Shown: in pieces, positions 55,591 through 64,000 of the stretch | Layout of the letters: the number at the start of each line of letters is the position of its first letter | How positions within the stretch are numbered: the first letter of the stretch is position 1 | Assembly (NCBI GenBank): GCA_031216915.1 | Contig: CM062294.1 | Span: 29,961,128 to 30,025,127 of the forward strand | Direction: 5' to 3' | Source of the DNA: Pictodentalium vernedei | Lineage: Eukaryota; Mollusca; Scaphopoda; Dentaliida; Dentaliidae | DNA length: 64,000 nt | The notes under the pieces: model-generated | Databases searched by the model: none | Seen by the model: only the letters and a program-made list of their open reading frames with translations | Told to the model about the DNA's origin: nothing | Position numbers and translations under genes: made by a program

Positions 55591-56478
55591 AGTAAAAAGG
55601 CTGGAGGGCCAAGGACATAGAGCAAAATGGAATACGCTCAATAAAATAAAATAGAGTCATCCCCTGTAGGGAAAAGAAGTAATAGGCCTTACATGTATCT
55701 TTCTTATTTATGATAAATTAGAAAGATACAACACCTTCCAAAAATTGAGCTTCATACATCCATGTACTCTATTAATATCCAATAATCCTTATACTAATAA
55801 TTTTTAAAGTAAGCCAATAATAAAGTAAGTCTAGAGAATAGAGACTCTTATACTCCTAAAAGTGTGTGAGAATTGCATAATCATGTCCGTTGACATATGC
55901 AATATTCAAAAGCTATACTTTAAAAACTAAGACTTGAATGAATTTTATAAACTTAAACTTCTCACTAAACAACCATCCCAATAACAGCTCAGAATTACTA
56001 ACTCCGGAGGAGGTATCCCCTTGTTTTCATAGTAAAAACAGGTGACCCAAGGGAACACCCTCCCCCCCCCCCTTTTTCTTGCCCTGGGTCAAATAGCCCA
56101 GAGCGAAGAGGGCAGCCGAACGGAGACACTGCCGAAACAGACAGCCTACCTAGCTATAGTAGCAACTGTTAAGTGAATGACATTCTGAGCAGTAGATAAA
56201 AGACCTAACAATAGAGGCCTCCAGAAATGGACTCGATATTTCTGAGATAAAATTCATGAATGGATGGCTGAGCGCAATGAGCAGCCTTCAAAAATCTATA
56301 ATAGCAACACTATTAATGTAAGCCCAAGAAGTAGAAGAACTCTTACTTCATGAGCCGAAATCTTAAGCACAACTGCTAAGCCAATGATATACCATAAGCA
56401 GTACGCTAGTTAATAGAATCGATTAACAATAAAATGGAGCGTAACGTCCTTCTACTAGACATCAAAGACAGAAGAAGC

Positions 56479-57252
56479 TTACGCCCTTGTAATAAACAGA
56501 TATCTGTTTATAAATACATAAACTGTACCCGGAAAGAGTAAAGGCCTATGCCCATACGAAGACGGAAGGACCTTAAAATAATAGGTTCCGGATAATAGGA
56601 GCCTAACTCTTATGCAACAATCCAACCTAAATAGTAACGGAAGTATTGATTCCGAAACTATGAAAGTGAAAATCATCCATCGATAGTGCATGAAACTCAC
56701 TGACTCTACAGTAAAAGAGAAACCAACAGAATTACTGTCTAAAAGGTCAGAATTTGAAAACTACTGTTTCCAGAGGCTCAAATGATTACTTAGCTAAATA
56801 AGAACCGAAGTTAAAATCCGTATAGGAATTTAATCTAAAGATTCTAAGTCTATTTATCAAAAAGTTACTAACTGACTTAGATAAAGAGACAAAAGACTCA
56901 ATTGTAAACTATCGTAGAGTGCATAGGTATGAGGTGACATAAACCTATAACCTAAATAACAACAGGCTGCAGTAGATCTTGTGAAACAAGTATACTAAAA
57001 ACTAGCAATGCGTAGTATGGAGGGATCAACCATATGAACATAATGATCCCTACACCACGACGGAAGAGCCTCCACTTTAGTCGCATAGAATAGCGAAGAA
57101 GAGGATCTCCTATAGTAAGAAATCGCGTCCAAAGCTCGTCCAGTACAGTGCTTACAATGCAATACGGACCACACAACGGAATACATGAAGGTTGCGACCT
57201 TGCTGGTTGTGATAAAGATGACACGATTTACCCAGTGAAAAAAGATCCTCAC
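56479..57252 (-). pseudogene. Tyrosine recombinase remnant, copy 3
   Basis: The same broken recombinase as in copies 1 and 2 (SSSSLFYATKVEALPSWCRD, VDPSIL), without the SINE. Stops are shared with the other copies, so the gene was already dead when these copies spread. Confidence 0.5.
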
Positions 57253-57429
57253 ATAGAGGAAGATTTCACGTTAAGATCCACAGTAGACAAGAGAGTAAAT
57301 TACTCATGATCTCTGTGAAGATAGAGATACTATCAACAGAAATGTATTGTGGTTGTTTATCTTAGCAATACCTGCTAAAACAACAGCGCCGGAGGATACG
57401 CGTATCCTATCATTCCGTCCTATAGATCA

Positions 57430-58154
57430 ATAGAGCGTTAACAGTATTAGCTCAGAGATCTGGACAAGCCAACACATACGTCTGCAATTGATTAGCAAGC
57501 TGTGTCATAATAAAACATCATTGGGCGCTCCCATAGATAGCAAATCTGATTAAATACTTGTTTGTTGAGAGTCCATTCTGACAGCAACAAGCGACCCGTA
57601 AGAGAACGGGAGTGCGATAAAACAATCAGACGACCCAGAATATGACGGACCAAAACTGAACTTGGTGTACTATAACCAACAGACGGATTCTTTCCATTAA
57701 ATTGAATAACGGAAACGAAAGAGTGCCTCCCTGGTTTCCGGAGATACGCCACTACTGTCGAATTAAAGGACAGGAATTTGGGCATGCGTTTCTGAATAAT
57801 GTTCATGCAATGACATAAAGCAAGCCTAAAAAACATTATTCCGCGGAAGTTAAACTGATAGCTAAAAGACTGCGGAACCCAAAGACCCTGGCACTTCGAA
57901 TCCGTAGGAATCAGTATATATCCCAATCTGTTTGACTGGCAACCGTCATAACAGCCACACTAGGGTCCGGCAACTGCGGCGGCACTCTCTGAGTCAACCA
58001 CCGAATGTTTGCCCCAGTCTGAATCTCTTGTAACACTAGATAGACAAGAGAATGTATAAATCAAGCAATTCATGGATTGCCGGAAAGTTGCCGTCGAAGA
58101 GAAGCTCCTCCGAGAACGAAGCGACTCTGAGAGAGTTCTTAACCTACTATCCAC
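57430..58154 (-). pseudogene. RNase H remnant (DIRS type), copy 3
   Basis: Landmarks as in copies 1 and 2. A different indel (an extra T near 57735) moves the frame so that 57926-57492 reads on through LLSEWTLNKQVFNQI. A stop follows in PDL*A, shared with the other copies. The expected catalytic Asp residues are absent. Confidence 0.6.
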
Positions 58155-58564
58155 GCGTGGATGTAGCTAGGGCTGCATCACGTCTAACCAACTCCAATCA
58201 GCCACTGAAGGGCGGAGTTATACGTGAACAAACTACTGCCCTCAAAAGAAATTACATTGAGAATAATATCCCGTAAATCTTTTCTTGAAGACGTAATGAT
58301 AACGCCTCAGTAAGGCGGATTACGTATAATAAAGCGTCTAAGTTAAGTCTACTATACATAATGTCGTTCCCAACATTGAAATTGGAAAAGACATAAACGG
58401 CGAAAAAGAATATATGCAGTCTTTAATCACACCGTCTAGACGCATATGAACTCTCGGTATGCCCTGCTCTGCCAAAATAAACTATATGTAAAAAAGATAA
58501 AATGGCAGAAATGAGCCACGCGGACAAGAAACTAAACTATCATGCTTAGTAGCAGGCTTGTATA

Positions 58565-59565
58565 TATATAGCGTCGAAAAATAAAACACATGTTGTAATG
58601 ACAATATTGGACTGCGTCGGTAAGTCAGGGACAAAGTCCCTGTACCGATCGAAAAATCCGAGTCCAATGACGCTATAAGTCTCTTATCCAAGATCGCAGC
58701 AATGAAGTCCGAACAATAATCACTGGAAGAAATGCCAGAAGATATGAAAGGCATCTTCCGATACTACTAAAGGGAAAACTCGAAATCTTTCGAATCCCTT
58801 TCGCCATCCTGTCGGACCCTATAAAGCGTTCGGTCGTCCGTAGCTGATGCAACCGCGGACCGCACCGACCCAGCGCCGTCGGATAATTCCTGATTCGACC
58901 GAGAAACCGTCAATTGCTGGGATGCTGCGAAACAACTGTGCTAACTCGGATAGCACGTCCGTCACTGAGGCCTGAGGAGCAGCGGTCTTACGATGCATTG
59001 CCGCAGGAAGCTCCGAGATCGTTACCCCGTGCATACTTCCAATATGCGAGCAAACGGAGTGTATAGGCCTCGTGTCCCTTGGCTACCGGATGGCGCGACC
59101 TATTCGCTGTGGAATCACTGAATGCCGAAACTGATCGGATACTCGAGGTCACGTAGCCAATGTGCGGTCGTGTGCCCTGCTGTGGGGATGAGGAAGCATT
59201 AAAGACAGTCTCTCGGACTGTCAATATAACGGAGCGTCCCGAGCAACGGACATATGCTCCGAATGTAAAATATCTGAACCACAACATGCGGTCCCCTATG
59301 TTGTTGGCTTCCTCCGATCTGTCCTCAATCTGCCGTCACTGGGTGAGTACTAAAGTAATTAAAGTGCTCGCATCACCCAAATCTCCTTCCTAGACCGCAA
59401 CGGACGAACCCGGCAGCCGAACCATTCGATGAATGTACACTACACCGGGTGAGCTAGCGAATGTCATTCCGTAAGAGATAGACATATTCCATGAGCACTT
59501 ATTGCCGCTAACTCTTCATTAACTATGACGACAGAGGCACACTTTTGAAAGACATCTCCATAACT
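58565..59565. repeat. GC-rich hairpin module 1, DIRS copy 3
   Basis: Counterpart of 10244-11240, with the TATAGCGTC hairpin, the CTGGGTGAG hairpin and the tRNA-like boxes (59392-59460). It lacks the same ~90 bp as copy 2. Confidence 0.6.
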
Positions 59566-59617
59566 CTTCGAACAAGAAACCAGAAATGCTTGGATAGCAA
59601 GCATAAAATAATAATAT

Positions 59618-60850
59618 ATATAGCGTCGTTCAATAATTCGAAAGTTTGTGTGACATTATTGGACTATGTCGGAACTGAGGGACGATGTCCCTGAACCGAA
59701 CCAAAAATTTCTAAGTCCACCGACGCTATCAGTTCTTATCCGGCATCGCAGCATATGTTGTTCCGAAAGGGAAAGCTTGAAATCCACCGAATCCCTTTCG
59801 GTATCCCATCGGACCGGATGAAACTTTCGGACGTCCGTACCCGCTTCCGCGGAGCGTCCCGACCCAGCATCGTCGGATAAAATATATGCGACAGATTCAG
59901 TTGATGCTGGGATGCTGCGATAAACTGTGCTATTAAGGAAAGCACGTCCGTTCCCGAGGCCTGTGCAGTAGCGGACTTACAATGCATTGCCGCTGGAAGC
60001 TCCGTGTACGTTGACTCCCGCACACTTCCTATGCGAACGTCCGGAGTCTGCAGGCCTCGAGTCCCCGGCTACCGACCCAGCGCTGTCGGATAATTCTCGA
60101 TCCGACACCATTTCTGTCGGCTGCTGGGATGCTGCGATAAGCTGTGCTATGTGCACAAGAATGTCCGGCGTCGAGACCTGCGGAGGCGAAGTCTATCGGT
60201 GCTTCGCCGAGGGCAGCTCCGCATCAGATGGCTCCCGCATACTTCCTATGCGAACGTCCGGAGTCCATCGGTCTCGAATCCCTGGCTGCCGGATGGTGTG
60301 ACCTGGTCGCCGAAGAATCCTTGATCGGCGAAGCTGGTAATATATCGGCGGTCACGCAGCCAAGGTGCGGTCGTGTGCGCTGACGAGAAGAGGAAGCCTT
60401 AGCAGTCTCAGCGGACTGCCTATACAACGGAGCGTCCCGAGCGACGGACGTATGCTCCGCTAACGACACATTTGTACCACAACATCTGGGGCCAGATGTT
60501 GTTGAACGAGAGAGGGGCCTCTCTCGCTTGCCGTCCGGATGGACCGGAACGAGCTATGAACCGGACTAAAAGGCTTCCTCCGTTCTCCCTCCGATCCGCC
60601 GTCACTGGGTGTGCATTAAGTTAATTTTATAGTGCTCGCATCACCCCAAAATTCCTTCTAGACCGCAACGGACGAACCCGGCTGCCGAACCATTCGGTGA
60701 ATGGACGCTACACCGGGCGAGCTAGCGGACGTCAAAGGCCGTCGAACCTACTAGGGTCCTCTTAGGCAATTGGCGTATTACATGAGCACTTTTCCGCTAG
60801 CCCTTCATTAATTGTGACGACGGAGGCACACTGTTGGAAGACATCACAGA
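59618..60850. repeat. GC-rich hairpin module 2 with extra unit, DIRS copy 3
   Basis: Counterpart of 11296-12535. The extra unit is at ~60073-60300 and the strong stems AACATCTGGGGCCAGATGTT and CGAGAGAGGGGCCTCTCTCG at ~60480-60530. The tRNA-like boxes are at 60659-60730. Confidence 0.6.
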
Positions 60851-62182
60851 TACATCACCCTAATCTTGATCGTCTGAAATAGAAATTGATAAAGTAGAGT
60901 GACCCTGCGGGGAAAGGACCGGAGTGTCCAAATCCCCAACAACATACCGTGACATACGCTTCCCATATTGTCATCGAAATCATACGATACAGAACAGGAG
61001 CTAATGCGAGTACACTGACCACATATAGAATGATAATAAGGTCAGAGGAAGACTTCCTCCTAAAACAATTGATCAATATCCTTTCAATGTGAAAAGAAAA
61101 CAAGTCCTGGTACTCGCACTAACCCCTGGCAATCAAAATACATAATAATAATATGATCCATTAATATAGAAAAAATAATTGAAATCAAAATATTTTGAAA
61201 AAATATTTTTTCAGAACAGCCCAAGTTTCTGAAAAGTAACGTTGAGCCCCAATGGATCCCAAGCCTAAGTGTGAACAAAAATTTTAAAAATATTTTAAAC
61301 AATTTATTCAACACTTACGAACAATAATAATGTATCTAGTTATGATTAAAATAACATAAAGATATTATTATTTAGAAATCCCCCCCTCACACAGAGGGCT
61401 GTTGTAAATGTAAACAATGAGTGTAAAAACACTAAAATAAGACTCCAGGCACCCAGGCCCGAAATCAGTTACCAAAAATACACCATCGGATGCAAAACAG
61501 AGACTTCCAGGGAAGAAACTGCAGAACATCAGATGGTAGATGCAGAACACAACGCCTAACCACCCGTAGGTGAAGACGTAAACATGGGGAAAGAACAGAA
61601 TTCATTCTGTTATTAAGCTAAAACTCCCAGGAAATTTTAGTAATAATAATTACAGAAACTATGCCAAAAGCATGGGAGAATAGCAAGGGGGAACTTAAAG
61701 GACAGGGAGAGAGGAAAAACACTTGAAAAAACAGTGTAACTAAATAATCAGAATGACAACAAAATGGCTGCTGCCTTGAAAATAGGTAACTTAACATAAT
61801 TTCATTAAAAAATTTTAAGTTACAGCCCTGATAATATTCTGTCACACATTCTTTTCCTCTCCTCCTTTTCTATCCTCCTTAGAATCACCATTTCACTAAT
61901 ATTTATGTGTCTGGCATCATTTAAACTGAGATTTAAAAGCACAAAGATCAGTCAGATGTTAACTGATGAAGGGCCAAACTTAGAATGATAAATGGCGCCA
62001 ATTTCGGAACGTCCTTGACACTGCGCATGCGCAGTGGGGGCGAGGTGTGGAGGGCCTTTCAGGACATGTTTTCTTTAGTTTTAGATGCAAATTTTGGGGA
62101 TTGGGGGGCAAAATTTGTGTTTGGCCCTATATTTTAAGAGTTAGCACCAGCTATGTCTGGGTCATTGGTACAGTATAAAAAT

Positions 62183-62890
62183 ATCAAAGTTCATGTAATT
62201 TGCATAATTTTTGCACAAGAAAAAAACCTGTATTATATGTGATGTATCCCATGGTACTAAACATTCAGACAAAAAATTATTCAAATCAGTGTTTTAATAT
62301 AGAAGTTCTGTGCAAAAATCTGATTGCACCTAATTTTGTACAAAATGGCTGCCATCGGCCATCTTGAATTTCGGACCGGACTCAAAAACACTCGTTCTCG
62401 TCCCACGGTGATACCAAAGGCACCCAAGAAGTTTCATAAAGATCGGTTCATAAATACGTCCTCTAGCCCGAGTCGTATTGGCATTTGCTCTTAGTGCTGA
62501 AAGTAACACTAAATACATCTATGTTGGTCTAATTTGCATAATAAACACACGAGTAAAAAACCTGTATTACATGTGATGTATCCCATGGTACTAAACATTC
62601 ATACAAAAAATTATTCAAATCAGCACTTTCATATGGAAGTTCTGCGCAAAAATCTGATCACACCTAATTTTGAACAAAATGGCTGCCAGCAGCCAACTTG
62701 AATTTCGGATCTGACCCAAAAACACTTGTCTCTCGTCCCACGGTGATAACAAACGTACCCAAGAAGTTTCGTAAAGATCGGTTCATAAATACGGCCTCTA
62801 GCCCGAGCCATGTTGACGGACAGACAGACGGACGACGGACAACTGGCCATGGCATAAGCTGAAATTTGGCTTCGCCAAAGTTGAGCTAAA
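62183..62890. repeat. Tandemly organised long repeat, right part
   Basis: Continuation of 54469-55196 after DIRS copy 3. It contains two ~340 bp units and the terminal GACAGACGGACGACGGAC tract with AAGTTGAGCTAAAA. Confidence 0.7.
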
Positions 62891-62892
62891 AA

Positions 62893-64000
62893 TGTGATTT
62901 CCCATAGGCTTTCCATGGTAACTGAGCTCCAATTGTGGCCATGTTTGCAACATTACATCAACATGAAATGAGGATTATTGGTAAAAGGTGTCCCAGTCCT
63001 CAATCATGTGAAGTTTCAAAACATTTGACTTTGTAGTTTCAGAGGGGAATATTTTTACAAAATCCATCAATCAGAACCAGAGACTGTCTCTGGTGGCCAT
63101 ATTTTCCAACCAACAGGAACAAACAGGATCGTTTGTAGTGGGCCTCCTATAGACCATTCCTGCCAAGTTTGGTTCATGTCGGCTCAGTAGTTCTAGAGAG
63201 AAGATGAAAATGTGACAGGGTTTTCTATAGTAACTACAAGTATACGCTGCAATTGTGGCCATGTTTGCAACACGATCAACATTAAATGAGGAACGTTGGT
63301 AGAGGGTGTCCCAGTCATCAACCATACAAAGTCTCAAAACATTTGGCCCTTTGGTTTCACAGGAGAATATTTTTCAAAATTCGCCAATCAGAATCAAAAA
63401 ATGCTTCTGGCAGCCACATTTATCAATGCATGGTAACAAAAATGAGGAGCACTTGTAGAAGACCTCCCATAGACTATCCCTGACAGGTTTGGTTTACGTC
63501 AGCTGAGTAGTTCAAGAAAAGAGGACGAAAATGTGATTTCCCATAGGGTTTCTATGTTAACTATAAGCTGCAATTACAGCCATGTTTACAACCCGATCAA
63601 CATTAAATGAGGATCTTTGGTAGAGGGGTCCCAGTCATCATTTATGTGAAGTATCAAAACATTTGGCCTGGTAGTTTCTGAGAAGATTTTTCAAAATCCA
63701 CCAACCAGAATCAAAGAATGCCTCTGGTGGCCACGTTTTTCAACCCACAGGGACAAAATGAGGATCGTTTGTAGAGGATCTCCCATAGACTATCCCAGCC
63801 AGTTTTGGTTCACGTCGGCTCAGTAGTTCCAGAAGAAGATGAAAATGTGATTTCCCATGGGGGTTTCTATAGTAACTATAAGCTGCAATTGCGGCCATGT
63901 TTGTAACCCAACCAACATTAAATGATGATCATTGATAGAGGGTATCCCAGTCATCAATCATGTGAAGTTTCAAAACATTTGGCCTTGCAGTTTCAGAGGA
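62893..64000. repeat. ~318 bp tandem repeat, at least 3.5 units, open at window end
   Basis: GAAAATGTGATTTCCCATAG, AGCTGCAATTG.GGCCATGTTT, AACATTAAATGAGGA, GAGGGTGTCCCAGTCATCAA, CAAAACATTTGGCC and CAAAATCC.CCAATCAGAA recur with a spacing of about 318 bp (starts near 62890, 63207, 63527 and 63842). No coding potential. Confidence 0.75.

Larger units (their letters stand above)
55197..62182 (-). mobile_element. DIRS-like retroelement copy 3, complete
   Basis: 6986 bp from GTTAAAAAATTTATAG to TATAAAAAT, with a 26 bp left extension and ~203 bp ITRs (55223-55425 and 61980-62182). Both ITRs share the copy-specific variants CACCTCGCCCCCACTG. It sits in a tandem repeat whose empty form GAAAAAATCAAAG is seen at ~26187; here GAGAAA precedes and ATCAAAG follows, with no duplication or loss. 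It is closest to copy 2: both have the third GC-rich unit. It is the cleanest copy for study. Confidence 0.8.

Overview
The window is animal genomic DNA, AT-rich and dominated by transposable elements. Nested TIR elements, tRNA- and 5S-derived SINEs with a shared body, long repeats ending in GTTGAGCTA or GTGAGC-type boxes, DIRS-like and copia-order Ty3/gypsy retroelements and a spliced DnaJ-C7 gene together suggest a marine mollusc, most likely a bivalve. This assignment is inference; no species marker is visible. There are no bacterial-type operons.

Host gene. Five exons of a minus-strand DNAJC7 (TPR2) orthologue lie at 42359-42262, 40020-39896, 31901-31788, 27253-27179 and 19272-19154. Each has clean splice sites and all join in phase to give 177 residues covering TPR1 to about TPR5. 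The first exon and the C-terminal TPR and J-domain exons were not found. The introns (2.2, 8.0, 4.5 and 7.9 kb) are packed with transposons.

DIRS-like family. Three ~7 kb copies (1-6523 plus 13865-14256; 6524-13864; 55197-62182) and one diverged, split relative (~20640-25095 plus 26895-27131) form the most interesting system. Each near-complete copy has ~200 bp inverted terminal repeats, one of them extended by 26 bp. Each also has an internal complementary region that is exactly the reverse complement of right end joined to left end. RNase H and tyrosine-recombinase remnants lie in DIRS order on the minus strand. Insertions made no target-site duplication, and copy 2 is inserted inside copy 1. 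The expected gag/RT region is instead filled by GC-rich, hairpin-bearing modules with tRNA-like box A/box B motifs, and these vary from two to three units between copies.

Other layout. 14.3-20.5 kb: SINEs, MITEs and long interspersed repeats. 25.1-26.9, 54.5-55.2 and 62.2-62.9 kb: one tandemly organised repeat family, which received DIRS copy 3. 27.5-45.5 kb: DNAJC7 introns with many foldback MITEs and an apparently intact Tc1 transposon (33519-35038). 45.8-47.2 kb: another long repeat. 47.3-54.5 kb: a decayed Ty3/gypsy element with order gag-PR-IN, an inverted LTR fragment where RT should be, a 1.9 kb long-TIR element inside integrase and a MITE inside gag. 62.9-64 kb: a ~318 bp tandem repeat running off the end.
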